From contig NZ_LKEU01000027.1 of the NCBI RefSeq assembly GCF_001766835.1, positions 248,001-312,000 of the forward strand: a stretch of 64,000 bases of DNA. Reading direction: 5' to 3'. Made by a program: the position numbers and the translations under genes. Shown piece by piece: positions 1-8,587 of the stretch (position 1 is its first letter; each line of letters starts with the position of its first letter). The notes below the pieces were generated by a model. That model searched no databases. It was given only the letters and a program-made list of their open reading frames with translations, and was not told the DNA's origin. The DNA is from Acetobacterium wieringae (GTDB taxonomy: Bacteria; Bacillota; Clostridia; Eubacteriales; Eubacteriaceae).

Positions 1-219
1 CTTAATGCCGAATCCAGTTTTTCGTTCTTAAAAAGTGTCGTTTATGCAGTCGGTTCGGGCCTGGGTTTTGCGCTGGCGATTATTTTAATGGCCAGCTTAA
101 GAGAAAAACTGCGGCTGGCCGATGTCCCCAAACCATTGGAAGGACTGGGCATTGCCTTTATTCTGGCGGGGATGCTGGCCCTGGCGTTTACCGGTTTTTC
201 CGGGATGATCACATTGTAG
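1..219 (+). CDS. rnfA: RnfA C-terminus (partial)
   Basis: Open from the window edge to TAG at 217-219. The 72 visible residues form two hydrophobic helices and end [10 protein letters not shown], as expected for the C-terminus of RnfA/NqrE-type integral membrane subunits of the Rnf ferredoxin:NAD+ oxidoreductase. It lies 13 bp before rnfB, in the rnfA-rnfB order seen at the end of rnfCDGEAB operons of acetogens. The 5' part is outside the window. The family is clear from sequence plus context. Confidence 0.9.
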   Translation, partial: LNAESSFSFLKSVVYAVGSGLGFALAIILMASLREKLRLADVPKPLEGLGIAFILAGMLALAFTGFSGMITL

Positions 220-232
220 AGGAGTGACAGAG

Positions 233-1042
233 ATGGAAACAGCATTATTAGTTGTCATTGTGATGTCTGCAATCGGATTGATTTTCGGTCTGATTCTGGC
301 ATTTGCCGACAAAAAATTCTCAATTGAGGTGAATCCGCTGATTCACATTGTCGATGACATTTTGCCCAAAGGTCAGTGTGGTAGCTGCGGTTATGCTGGC
401 TGTCTGGCTTATGCCGAGGCCGTGGTGTTAAACCCGGAGGTGACCCCCAATTTATGTATCCCCGGGAAAAAGCCAGTGGCTGATTTGGTGGCGGAATTAA
501 CCGGAAAGTCGGCGCCGGAAATTGAACCGCAGATTGCCCAGGTGCGCTGTAAAAATACCATTACCCATGCGATTAAGAAATATAATTACGCTGGCGTGGA
601 AGATTGCATTGCCGCCAGCCTGATTCAGGGCGGACCCAAGGGCTGCGAATATGGCTGCGTCGGTTTTGGCACCTGTGTGCATAGTTGTCCTTTTGGGGCG
701 ATGACCATGGGTACGGATCATCTGCCCTTGGTGGATGAAAAGAAGTGTACCGGTTGTGGCAAGTGTGCCACGGTTTGTCCCAAGGCGATTATTCATATGA
801 CGGCCATCGGTGCTCCGGTGGCGGTGCTCTGTAATTCCCGGGACAAGGGCGTAATTGCCCGCAAACTGTGTTCGGTGGATTGTCTGGGCTGTGGACTGTG
901 CACAAAAAGCTGTCGGTACGATGCCATCACAGTTGAAAATAATCTGGCGGTGGTTAATCCGAAAATTTGTCTGGAAAAATGCAGCAATCCAACTTGTCTG
1001 GAAAAATGTCCAACCGGAGCAATTTATGATTTGAGACAGTAA
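233..1042 (+). CDS. rnfB: RnfB, iron-sulfur subunit of the Rnf complex
   Basis: 269 residues from ATG 233, preceded by GAGGAG at 220-225; an in-frame GTG at 224 has no usable ribosome-binding site. It has an N-terminal membrane helix (about 1-25), then a four-Cys Fe-S domain (CGSCGYAGC), then ferredoxin-like motifs (CVHSCP, CTGCGKCATVCP, CLGCGLCTKSC) and a Cys-rich tail (CLEKCSNPTCLEKCP). RnfB relays electrons from ferredoxin into the Rnf complex, which pumps Na+ or H+ in acetogens. It is the last gene of the operon, with a terminator directly after it. Confidence 0.95.
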   Translation: METALLVVIVMSAIGLIFGLILAFADKKFSIEVNPLIHIVDDILPKGQCGSCGYAGCLAYAEAVVLNPEVTPNLCIPGKKPVADLVAELTGKSAPEIEPQIAQVRCKNTITHAIKKYNYAGVEDCIAASLIQGGPKGCEYGCVGFGTCVHSCPFGAMTMGTDHLPLVDEKKCTGCGKCATVCPKAIIHMTAIGAPVAVLCNSRDKGVIARKLCSVDCLGCGLCTKSCRYDAITVENNLAVVNPKICLEKCSNPTCLEKCPTGAIYDLRQ

Positions 1043-1053
1043 AAACTGCAAAA

Positions 1054-1089
1054 AAAAACAGCCGGTCCGAATGACCGTGCTGTTTTTTT
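1054..1089 (+). terminator. Intrinsic terminator of the rnf operon
   Basis: AACAGCCGGTC pairs with GACCGTGCTGTT (one bulge) around a CGAA loop, followed by a run of seven T. It lies 12 bp past the rnfB stop. Confidence 0.85.
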
Positions 1090-1240
1090 ATATTAGGAAT
1101 GAAAAGAAAAAGAGGAGATGTTTATCTCTTGTGTTTATCTTAGGCCTTGAACCTTTAGCCAAACTTTGAAAGAGGTTAAGTTTAAGTTAAATTAAGAATT
1201 GAATGGCCGATTCAAACAGTCGAATCAGATGGGAACCCCG

Positions 1241-1269
1241 TTGACAAAAATCCGGTGATATGATAACCT
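1241..1269 (+). promoter_or_regulatory. Probable promoter of the thiamine operon
   Basis: TTGACA at 1241-1246 is a perfect -35. A weak -10 (TAACCT, 1264-1269) lies 17 bp downstream, just before the riboswitch. The rest of 1090-1240 shows nothing recognisable. Confidence 0.5.
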
Positions 1270-1284
1270 TTATCACAATTAAAG

Positions 1285-1376
1285 AGTTGGGGAGCTTATG
1301 CATTTAGGCTGAGAGGAAGTAAATCGCTGCTTCGACCCATGTACCTGATACGGATAATGCCGGCGTAGGGAATTTA
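1285..1376 (+). promoter_or_regulatory. TPP riboswitch (THI element)
   Basis: It contains the hallmark elements of the thiamine pyrophosphate aptamer: GGGGAGC, GGCTGAGAGGA, CTTCGACCC, ACCTGATACGGATAATGCC and GGCGTAGGGA, in the right order and spacing. It stands in front of thiM-thiE-thiD and is followed by a terminator hairpin, so TPP binding should cause premature termination. Confidence 0.97.
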
Positions 1377-1380
1377 TGTC

Positions 1381-1413
1381 AAACTGCTGTGCATTCGTGT
1401 ACAGTTTTTTTTG
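1381..1413 (+). terminator. Terminator of the TPP riboswitch expression platform
   Basis: AAACTGCTGTGC and GTGTACAGTTT form a hairpin with an ATTC loop, followed by eight T. Directly downstream of the aptamer and 70 bp before thiM, it is the expected OFF structure. Confidence 0.85.
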
Positions 1414-1484
1414 TTTAAATAAGAATCGCCACGATCAGGAATGATATCTCGAAACAGTACTTTTAAATAGAAAGAGGTAAGCTT

Positions 1485-2309
1485 ATGTTTGAAAAAATCC
1501 TAAAAAATGTCAGGAATCAGCCGCCGCTGGTTCATTCTATCACCAACTATGTGACAGTGAACGACTGCGCCAACATCGTGTTGGCCTGCGGAGGGGCTCC
1601 GATTATGGCTGACGATATCAATGAGGTCGAAGAAATTATTGCCATTTGCAATGCCCTGGTCATTAATATCGGCACCCTTAACGAACGGACGGTGGCATCA
1701 ATGATTAAGGCTGGGAAAGAAGCCAACCGTCTCGGTCGGCCGGTAATTCTCGATCCGGTCGGTGCCGGGGCTTCGACACTGCGAACAGAGACCGTCTTTA
1801 AGCTGTTAAAGGAAGTGCAGTTTAGCGTGATCCGGGGCAATGTCTCGGAAATCAAAACCATCGCTTCAGGCTGTGGCAGAACCAAAGGGGTCGATGCCGA
1901 TATCAGCGATGCCATCACTGAAGATAATCTGGACGGGATGGTCGCTTTTGCCAAAGCCCTCAGCCAAAAAAACGGGGCGGTTATTGCCATCACCGGCGCC
2001 ATCGACATTGTCGCCGACAGCCAGAAAGCCCTGGTGATTCGCAACGGTCACCCGATGATGTCCCGGATTACCGGCACCGGCTGTATGCTGACCACGGTGA
2101 TTGGCAGTTATTGTGGTGCCAATCCCGATGATCTGCTGCTGGCTACCGCCGCTGCCGTCAGTTGCATGGGCCTGTGTGGCGAGCTGGCCTTTGCCAAGGT
2201 TGCGGTTGAGCAGGCCGGAACGGCATCCTTCCGTACCTACCTGATTGACGCCATGAGCCGAATGGATGCCCAAACATTAGCGGGAGGAATCAAGATTGAA
2301 ACTCGATAA
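1485..2309 (+). CDS. thiM: Hydroxyethylthiazole kinase ThiM
   Basis: 274 residues, the usual family length, from ATG with AAAGAGGT upstream. ThiM phosphorylates 4-methyl-5-(2-hydroxyethyl)thiazole in thiamine salvage. Family signatures include PPLVHSITNYVTVNDCAN at the N-terminus, LDPVGAGAS near residue 90 and the ATP/anion-hole motif GTGCMLT near residue 198. It is the first gene behind the TPP riboswitch; its end overlaps thiE by 14 bp, suggesting translational coupling. Confidence 0.96.
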   Translation: MFEKILKNVRNQPPLVHSITNYVTVNDCANIVLACGGAPIMADDINEVEEIIAICNALVINIGTLNERTVASMIKAGKEANRLGRPVILDPVGAGASTLRTETVFKLLKEVQFSVIRGNVSEIKTIASGCGRTKGVDADISDAITEDNLDGMVAFAKALSQKNGAVIAITGAIDIVADSQKALVIRNGHPMMSRITGTGCMLTTVIGSYCGANPDDLLLATAAAVSCMGLCGELAFAKVAVEQAGTASFRTYLIDAMSRMDAQTLAGGIKIETR

Positions 2310-2934
2310 GCAGGCAATGTTACTTTATGCGGTTACTGACCGCAGTTGGCTGGGTGATCAAACCCTGGTGGAGCAGGTGGAAGAAACCTTAAAAGGTGGG
2401 GCTACTTTTATTCAGTTGCGGGAAAAAGAGCTGGAATCTGAGGACTTTATCCGGGAAGCCCGGGCCATTAAAAAACTGACCGATGCCTACAAAGTTCCCT
2501 TTGTTATTAATGATGCCGTTGAGGTGGCTCTGTCAGTGGATGCCGATGGGGTACATGTTGGTCAGGACGATATGGATGCCAGAGAGCTTCGAAAACGGAT
2601 CGGGGATAAAATCATCGGTGTTTCGGCGGATACGGTGGAGCTGGCATTAAAAGCCGAAGCCGATGGTGCCGACTATATCGGGGTTGGGGCCATCTATGCC
2701 ACGGATACCAAAACCGATGCCACGGTGGTGGCCTTTGAAACGATTGCGGCGATCTGTCAGGCAGTATCGATTCCGGTGGTGGCCATCGGGGGTCTCAACG
2801 AAACCAATATTCATCGCTTAGCTGGTACGGGGGTGGACGGGGTTGCCCTGATATCGGCGATTTTTTCAAAAGCGGATATCCGGAAAGCGACCCGGGAACT
2901 TCGACAATTATCTGAGGCGATGACCAGGGCATGA
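2296..2934 (+). CDS. thiE: Thiamine-phosphate synthase ThiE
   Basis: 212 residues from a TTG start with GGGAGG at 2282-2287. ThiE joins HMP-PP and thiazole phosphate to give thiamine monophosphate. The TIM-barrel signatures QLREKE, FVINDAVEVAL, DGVHVGQDD, GVGAIYATDTK and VAIGGL are all present. It overlaps thiM upstream and the HAD gene downstream (ATGA), so the four genes form one tight operon. No ThiF/S/G thiazole synthesis gene is nearby, so this locus serves salvage and coupling. Confidence 0.96.
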   Translation: MKLDKQAMLLYAVTDRSWLGDQTLVEQVEETLKGGATFIQLREKELESEDFIREARAIKKLTDAYKVPFVINDAVEVALSVDADGVHVGQDDMDARELRKRIGDKIIGVSADTVELALKAEADGADYIGVGAIYATDTKTDATVVAFETIAAICQAVSIPVVAIGGLNETNIHRLAGTGVDGVALISAIFSKADIRKATRELRQLSEAMTRA

Positions 2935-3584
2935 ATCAGGTGAGTATAAACACGGAGGGGATCATCTTTGATCTGGACGGCACCTTGATTGACTCGATGT
3001 CGGCCTGGGAAAACATTGGCAGTGATTTTTTAAGAAAACACGGGATTGCTCCCCCGGATGATTTAAATGAGACCATCAAAATCATGAGTTTTGCCGAATC
3101 GGCCCGGTATTTTATTGAAGTTTATGGGATCGCCATGACCGAAGAACAGGTGGGGGATGAAATTAATGGGATGATCCGGGATAATTATGCCAGACACATC
3201 GAACTAAAACCCTTTGTCCGGGAAGTGCTTAATCAGTATTCTAATCAAGGCATCAAAATGGGAATTCTAACCGCTACTCACAAGTCCTTGACAGAACTGA
3301 TTTTGGAGCGCTTTGGTCTGCTGGATCATTTTGATTTTATTCTGACGTCCGGGATGACTGGTTTACCCAAAAGTCAGCCGGAGATTTACCATCGGGCGGT
3401 GTCCCAGCTACAAATACCGGCCCAGCAGATTACCATTTTTGAAGATGCCCTGTATTGCATCCGGGCTGCCCGAGCGACCGGCTGTCAGCTGGTGGGGGTT
3501 TATGATGAAGCCTCCAAAAATGATTGGGATGAGATTCAGAAGCTTTCGGATTTGAGTATTATGAGTTTTAAGGAGTTGCTGTGA
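2931..3584 (+). CDS. HAD-family phosphatase in the thiamine operon
   Basis: 217 residues with HAD motif I FDLDGTLIDS (nucleophile and acid/base Asp), motif II near LTATHKS, a Lys near GLPKSQPEIY and motif IV IFEDALYC. The helical cap insert makes it a beta-phosphoglucomutase-like HAD hydrolase. It overlaps thiE and thiD by 4 bp each. Context suggests a phosphate ester of thiamine metabolism as substrate (for example thiamine phosphate, HMP phosphate or thiazole phosphate), but sequence alone does not fix it. Confidence 0.85.
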   Translation: MNQVSINTEGIIFDLDGTLIDSMSAWENIGSDFLRKHGIAPPDDLNETIKIMSFAESARYFIEVYGIAMTEEQVGDEINGMIRDNYARHIELKPFVREVLNQYSNQGIKMGILTATHKSLTELILERFGLLDHFDFILTSGMTGLPKSQPEIYHRAVSQLQIPAQQITIFEDALYCIRAARATGCQLVGVYDEASKNDWDEIQKLSDLSIMSFKELL

Positions 3585-4387
3585 GAAAAAAAGTCTTATC
3601 CATCGCCGGGTCGGATTGCAGTGGTGGTGCTGGCATCCAGGCCGATATCAAAACGATCATGGCTCATGGTAGCTATGCCATGACCGCAATCACTGTGTTG
3701 ACCGCCCAAAATACCACTGGAGTCTATGGGATCGCCGAAGTGGCCAGTGAATTTGTCGAACAACAACTGGATTGTATCTTTACTGATATTTTTCCGGATG
3801 CCGTTAAAATTGGAATGGTTTATCGTGCCGAAATCATCAGAAGCATTGCCAGAAAACTAACGCAACATCAGGCCAGAAATGTTGTTCTTGATCCGGTGAT
3901 GGTGGCCACCAGTGGGGGAAAACTGTTGAGTAATGATGCCATTGAAGCATTAAAAGCCGAGCTGATGCCGCTGGCGGATCTCATCACGCCGAATATTCCC
4001 GAGGCCCAATGCTTATGTGGCTTTGACATTCGCTCAAAAGCCGAGATGGTTAGCGCCGCAAAAAAAATTGCCACAATCTACGCTGGTAACATTCTGATCA
4101 AGGGTGGTCATCTGGTTGAGTCCGCTGATGATTTTTTGTTGCTTCAGAATGGTGATCAACGAGCTGAAATCTGGTTGCCTGGGGAAAGAATAAAGAATCC
4201 CAATTCTCACGGCACCGGTTGCACCCTTTCCACGGCAATTGCCTGTAATCTGGCCGCTGGCGAGGACTTAGAAGAGGCCGTAAAAAAAGCCAAAGACTAT
4301 GTCTCCGGAGCACTGGCGGCCAACCTCGATTTGGGAGCAGGCAGCGGCCCTCTGGATCATGGTTTTTGGATGATTTGGGAGCCGTAA
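3581..4387 (+). CDS. thiD: HMP/HMP-phosphate kinase ThiD
   Basis: 268 residues from a GTG start (RBS AAGGAG 3570-3575). ThiD phosphorylates hydroxymethylpyrimidine twice to HMP-PP, the partner substrate of ThiE. Ribokinase-fold markers are AGSDCSGGAGIQADIKT at the N-terminus, VLDPVMVATSGG, the substrate-lid segment TPNIPEA and the anion hole SHGTGCTLS near residue 210. It is the last gene of the riboswitch-controlled operon. Confidence 0.95.
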   Translation: MRKKVLSIAGSDCSGGAGIQADIKTIMAHGSYAMTAITVLTAQNTTGVYGIAEVASEFVEQQLDCIFTDIFPDAVKIGMVYRAEIIRSIARKLTQHQARNVVLDPVMVATSGGKLLSNDAIEALKAELMPLADLITPNIPEAQCLCGFDIRSKAEMVSAAKKIATIYAGNILIKGGHLVESADDFLLLQNGDQRAEIWLPGERIKNPNSHGTGCTLSTAIACNLAAGEDLEEAVKKAKDYVSGALAANLDLGAGSGPLDHGFWMIWEP

Positions 4388-4429
4388 AAAAATCCCGGCG
4401 CTTTTTTTCAAAACCATCTGCAAATAAAT

Positions 4430-4488
4430 AAAAGCCGATTACTTAGCCATCTTGATGCGTTGTTTGATGGTAAGTTATTGGCTTTTTA
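4430..4488. terminator. Bidirectional terminator between thiD and the GGDEF/HD-GYP gene
   Basis: A long imperfect palindrome (AAAAGCC...CCATC / GATGG...GGCTTTT) has A-runs on the left and T-runs on the right. It can end transcription of thiD on plus and of the convergent gene on minus, whose stop codon lies inside it. Confidence 0.75.
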
Positions 4489-6939
4489 TGCTTTTGGCCA
4501 TTCTTTCTTAAGCACTTTTTCGACAAAAGTCCGGGCCAGCTGTTCGTCAAATTGCTGACCGGCGCATTTTTTAATTTCGATGATCGCCTCTTCATCAGTC
4601 AAGGCCCGGCAATAAGGCCGCTCGGTGGTCATTGTGCAGTAGGCATCGGCAATGGCAATGATCCGACCCTGTAAGGTTATTTCATTGGCTTTCAGACCTT
4701 TGGGATAGCCCTTACCATCCCAGCGCTCATGGTGCTCCAGCACAAATTTGGCAATTTCAGCCAATTCAGTGACGGAACGGAGAATGTGGTAGCCGATTTC
4801 AGGGTGGCGCTTGATTTCAGCCCATTCGGCATCGCTGAGTTTTTCAGACTTGTTTAAAATGGCAGCGTCGATGGCAATTTCGCCAATATCATGACGCAAT
4901 CCAGCCAGGCCGAGCTGATTGAGCGCTTCTGTTTCCAAGCCCAGTTCTCGGCCAATGGCCTGGCAGTAATCACAGACTAATTGGGAATGAATCACTTCCT
5001 GGTGGTTCCGTTCGTAAATGGAATTGACAATTAATTCGATGGTGGCTTTTTTAATACTGGGACTGATAGTCAGTTTATGTTGATACATGGCATCTTCGGC
5101 GTGTTTAAAAACATCGGTCAGGTCGTCATGAGGATCGGTTTTAATGGCAAAGCCCATCGAAACAGATAGGATGATGTTGTCAATTCGGACCTTGCTGATC
5201 GCAGCATTGAGTCGCTTAACAATAGTTTCGACACTGTTGCGGTCAGTTTTTGAAAAGAGGATCACAAACTCATCGCCGCCCACCCGTGAGGCAATTTCAT
5301 CGTGGCGGCATTCACTTTTTAAGATCTGGGCAAATTCTTTTAAAATCTTGTCCCCCATTTGGTGGCCATAGGCATCATTAATCAGCTTGAGCCCGTTGAC
5401 ATCTGCCATAATCAGGGCAATTGGCAGGTTTCGCAGGGTATCCAGACGGAGGAGCTCTTCTTCATAAAAACGACGATTGTAGAGTCCGGTTAACTGATCA
5501 TGATAGCTTAAATAAAGCACTTTTTCTTCGGCTTTTTTGCGTTTGTCAATATTGCGGCTGACTCCCACCAACTCAATATCACCACTGGCATGGTAGCGGT
5601 ATTTGGTGGAAACCTCAACCCAGATCAGGCGGCCATCTTTGCAGGGCTGCTGGATTTCAATCAGGTAGGTATTGGGAGCTTTGGGGTTGGCAATAAAGGT
5701 TTGGACATTTTTTTTGAGGTTTGCCCGAACCCGCTGTAGGGAATCGGCCGTCATCGAGTCGGCCAGATTTTCGGCCATCGCTTCTTCGGGCGTGAGACCC
5801 CGCAACTGAAAAATTGAGGGGCTCATGTAGGTAAATGTGTTATGGGTAAGATTGAAAAGCCAAATAACATCAGAGGCAAATTCAGTCAGGAAACGGTATT
5901 TTTCTTCGCTTTTAATCAGGGCCAGTTCAGCTTTCTTCCGTTCAGTGATATCGTTAATAATGCTGATGATGTGAGGGGTGTTGTTCATGATGATAATTTT
6001 AGCAGAAACGGAACAGATGCGGATATCATTATTTTTGGTGCGAAAATTCAATTCGTAGTCATCAACAGACTGATTGTCGGTGATGGCTTTGAGCAGCTTT
6101 TCCCGATCGGCGGGCTGTTCGTAAAGATTCAGCTCCAATAAACTCTTGTTTTCAACTTCTTCCCGGGAGAAGCCAGTAAAATTTAAAAAGCCAAGATTGA
6201 AATTGATAATTTTGCTGTTGGGCAGATTGGTGATCAGACTGGCATCGGGACTGAGGTTAAAGATTTGCTCAAACTGCTCCTTGGCAGTGCGAATATCGGC
6301 ACTCATCCGTTCATTGTTCATGACAATAAAAGTGAAGGTCACAATGATGTTGAAGATAAAGGCGCCGGAAAAAGAAAAAATTTGAAAAATAGTTGGCGTC
6401 AGGGCATTACTTATCGGAGCGGAAAACAAAGCAAAAATGGCTCTAAAACCGGAAAAAACACTCATGACAGCATACATCATAAAGAGCAGCGGAATTTGGC
6501 GGGGGAAGGGGGGCTTTCGGATATTAAAAAGGGTGGTGGCAATCAGCAGAGCAATCGTAGCAAAGGATAAATAGACAAAAAAGATGCGCAGCGAAATGCT
6601 GTTAAATACAAACTCGAAATAGATAAGCAGGACCAGACAAAATCCGAAAACAATGGATGGAAGCCATTTATTTTCCGGCAGATCTAAATAATTCACCAAG
6701 CCCAGATACTGAAAAATCAGTGCCAGTAGGAGCAAAGCGTTTCCAATCACAACCGTGACCAGGCCGTTATCGCTACTGCCCTGAAGCATCACAAAAAGAA
6801 ACCCCAGGGCAAAAAAGGAGCAGCTGGCTCCAAAGTGATCAACGCCGGGATATTTGGACGACAAAAAAAAGATAAAGATTGCCTGAAAGACGCTGGAAAT
6901 TACTAAAATCAGGGCAATGGTAGCCAGATCGATATTCAT
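4486..6939 (-). CDS. Membrane PAS-PAS-GGDEF-HD-GYP protein
   Basis: 817 residues from ATG (minus strand, GAGAGG upstream). About seven hydrophobic helices occupy residues 1-210, followed by two PAS domains (about 225-345 and 345-470), a GGDEF domain with intact GGDEF in SRVGGDEFVIL, and a C-terminal HD-GYP domain (RHDIGE ... [11 protein letters not shown]). GGDEF enzymes make cyclic di-GMP and HD-GYP enzymes hydrolyse it, so this is a membrane sensor that could do both. The usual RxxD inhibitory site upstream of GGDEF reads RHDE, so feedback inhibition may be altered. The signal is unknown. Confidence 0.9.
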   Translation of the reverse strand: MNIDLATIALILVISSVFQAIFIFFLSSKYPGVDHFGASCSFFALGFLFVMLQGSSDNGLVTVVIGNALLLLALIFQYLGLVNYLDLPENKWLPSIVFGFCLVLLIYFEFVFNSISLRIFFVYLSFATIALLIATTLFNIRKPPFPRQIPLLFMMYAVMSVFSGFRAIFALFSAPISNALTPTIFQIFSFSGAFIFNIIVTFTFIVMNNERMSADIRTAKEQFEQIFNLSPDASLITNLPNSKIINFNLGFLNFTGFSREEVENKSLLELNLYEQPADREKLLKAITDNQSVDDYELNFRTKNNDIRICSVSAKIIIMNNTPHIISIINDITERKKAELALIKSEEKYRFLTEFASDVIWLFNLTHNTFTYMSPSIFQLRGLTPEEAMAENLADSMTADSLQRVRANLKKNVQTFIANPKAPNTYLIEIQQPCKDGRLIWVEVSTKYRYHASGDIELVGVSRNIDKRKKAEEKVLYLSYHDQLTGLYNRRFYEEELLRLDTLRNLPIALIMADVNGLKLINDAYGHQMGDKILKEFAQILKSECRHDEIASRVGGDEFVILFSKTDRNSVETIVKRLNAAISKVRIDNIILSVSMGFAIKTDPHDDLTDVFKHAEDAMYQHKLTISPSIKKATIELIVNSIYERNHQEVIHSQLVCDYCQAIGRELGLETEALNQLGLAGLRHDIGEIAIDAAILNKSEKLSDAEWAEIKRHPEIGYHILRSVTELAEIAKFVLEHHERWDGKGYPKGLKANEITLQGRIIAIADAYCTMTTERPYCRALTDEEAIIEIKKCAGQQFDEQLARTFVEKVLKKEWPKA

Positions 6940-7068
6940 AGTTGCCTCTCATCGGATGAAGACGGATAACGTGTAACAACAGATGCCCGCATTTTAAAAA
7001 AGGATTATTTATGATTATTATATCCCGATTTGATAAAAAGAAACAGCGATCGTTAAAAAATACTAATA

Positions 7069-7083
7069 TGAAAATGATTTTCA
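7069..7083. promoter_or_regulatory. Fur/Zur-type box 1
   Basis: Perfect 15-bp palindrome TGAAAATGATTTTCA, resembling Fur-family operators. An identical copy lies 50 bp downstream. It precedes the Fur-family regulator and metal-uptake operon. Confidence 0.75.
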
Positions 7084-7090
7084 AATTGCT

Positions 7091-7119
7091 TTGACAGCGG
7101 TGGGATTTTGATGTAATAT
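7091..7119 (+). promoter_or_regulatory. Promoter of the Fur-family/znu operon
   Basis: TTGACA at 7091-7096 and TAATAT at 7114-7119 with a 17-bp spacer. It is flanked by two identical Fur-type palindromes, the second overlapping the end of the -10, so repressor binding would occlude RNA polymerase. Confidence 0.8.
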
Positions 7120-7133
7120 GAAAATGATTTTCA
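7119..7133. promoter_or_regulatory. Fur/Zur-type box 2
   Basis: Second perfect copy of TGAAAATGATTTTCA, overlapping the -10/start region of the operon promoter. The sequence around both boxes (AATATGAAAATGATTTTCAA) is also repeated. Confidence 0.78.
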
Positions 7134-7157
7134 AATTCATTTTAAGCGGGGGAAAAA

Positions 7158-7592
7158 ATGGGAAAACCGTCTTACTACAAAACAAAGCAACAGGATACAA
7201 TCCTGAAGTATTTGATTTCCAAAAAAAATCAGCACATTACTGTCACTATGATTGCCGAATTTTTAGAAAAGCAGGGCACACCGGTGGGCGTAACAACCAT
7301 TTATCGACATCTTGACAAGTTGGTGGAACAGGGCGAACTGCAAAAATATATCATCGATGGAGTAACCAGTGCCTGTTTTCAGTATATCGGCGATGAAGCC
7401 CATTGCCATGAGCATTTTCATCTGAAGTGCGAAAATTGCGGAACCCTGATTCATCTGGAATGTGGCTACATGAATGATCTCTACACCCATGTGTTGAAAC
7501 ACCACGCCTTTGATATTAATTCATTCAAAACAGTTTTTTATGGTTTATGTAAAGGCTGTTCAGATAAAAAAAACCATACGGAGGCATTATGA
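7158..7592 (+). CDS. Fur-family metalloregulator, probably Zur
   Basis: 144 residues, normal for Fur/Zur/PerR. A winged helix (TPVGVTTIYRHLDKLVEQGEL) is followed by the metal-binding core with CHEHFHLKCENCGTLIHLEC and a second CxxC near the end (LCKGCSDKK), the two pairs that hold structural zinc. It is the first gene of an operon with ZnuACB-like genes and has two Fur-type palindromes at its promoter, so autoregulated, zinc-responsive repression is the best inference. Mn- or Fe-sensing cannot be excluded from sequence. Confidence 0.88.
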   Translation: MGKPSYYKTKQQDTILKYLISKKNQHITVTMIAEFLEKQGTPVGVTTIYRHLDKLVEQGELQKYIIDGVTSACFQYIGDEAHCHEHFHLKCENCGTLIHLECGYMNDLYTHVLKHHAFDINSFKTVFYGLCKGCSDKKNHTEAL

Positions 7593-8587
7593 TGCGAAAA
7601 AAGATTGTTGTTTTTATGGTTCTACTGGTTTTGGCAGTGGGTGTAACCGGCTGTGCCCAGAATACAGCGGCAAAAAACGCCGAGAGTGCAGGAAAGATCA
7701 GCATTGTCACGACTATTTTTCCCGTCTATGATTTTGCCAGAGCGATTGCCGGGGGTCAGGCTGAGTTGACGATGCTGGTAAAACCAGCTGCTGAAGTTCA
7801 TTCCTATGATCCTTCACCGGCAGATATAATAAAAATTCAGGAAGCGGATGTATTTATCTACATTGGCGGCGAGAATGATGCCTGGGTCAGCACCATTCTG
7901 GAATCCATGGATACCAGCAATAAGAAAATTATTCGGCTGATGGATGCGGTTAAACCGGTTGAAGAGGAAACGGTGGAAGGGATGGAGGCTGAAGAAGAGG
8001 AAGTGGCCCCTGAAACGACTCAAAATAAAACCGAACCGGCTGAGGAAGAAATCGAGTATGACGAACATATCTGGACCTCACCTAAAAATGCCATCTTAAT
8101 GGTCAATGAAATCGCTGCGGCATTGGCTGAAATTGATCCCCAAAATGCTGCTGTCTATACCCAGAATGCCGCTGACTATACGGCTCAGATTCAGGCCGTG
8201 GATGATGAAATTGCCGGGATTGTGGCAGCCGCTCCCAATAAGCTGCTGGTCTTTGGTGATCGCTTTCCGTTTCGGTACTTTGTTGACGAATTCGGGCTTG
8301 ACTATAAAGCCGCATTTCCGGGCTGTAGCACCGATACCGAGGCCAGTGCGGGCACTTTGGCTTATCTGATGAACACCATCAAAGAGAATAATATTAAGTA
8401 TGTTTATTATATCGAACTCAGCAATCAAAATATTGCCAAAGCCATCAGCGAACAAACCGGAGCCGGGCTGCTGCAACTTCATTCGGTTCATAATGTGACA
8501 AAGGACGATTTTGATGCTGGCGCAACCTATGTTTCAATTATGCAGCAAAATGTCGAAAACCTGCGAAAGGGGTTGGCCAACCAATGA
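7589..8587 (+). CDS. znuA: Metal-binding lipoprotein of a ZnuA/AdcA-type ABC transporter
   Basis: 332 residues with a lipoprotein signal (VGVTGC, acylated Cys near residue 22). It is a cluster A-I solute-binding protein: VHSYDPSPADI supplies the first His ligand, DEHIWTSPKN the second, and GCSTDTEAS is a family motif. Between them, where zinc binders often have a His-rich loop, this protein has a Glu-rich stretch (about residues 125-155). It starts with an ATGA overlap on the regulator gene and overlaps znuC by 4 bp. Zinc is favoured by the neighbouring regulator. Confidence 0.88.
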   Translation: MMRKKIVVFMVLLVLAVGVTGCAQNTAAKNAESAGKISIVTTIFPVYDFARAIAGGQAELTMLVKPAAEVHSYDPSPADIIKIQEADVFIYIGGENDAWVSTILESMDTSNKKIIRLMDAVKPVEEETVEGMEAEEEEVAPETTQNKTEPAEEEIEYDEHIWTSPKNAILMVNEIAAALAEIDPQNAAVYTQNAADYTAQIQAVDDEIAGIVAAAPNKLLVFGDRFPFRYFVDEFGLDYKAAFPGCSTDTEASAGTLAYLMNTIKENNIKYVYYIELSNQNIAKAISEQTGAGLLQLHSVHNVTKDDFDAGATYVSIMQQNVENLRKGLANQ

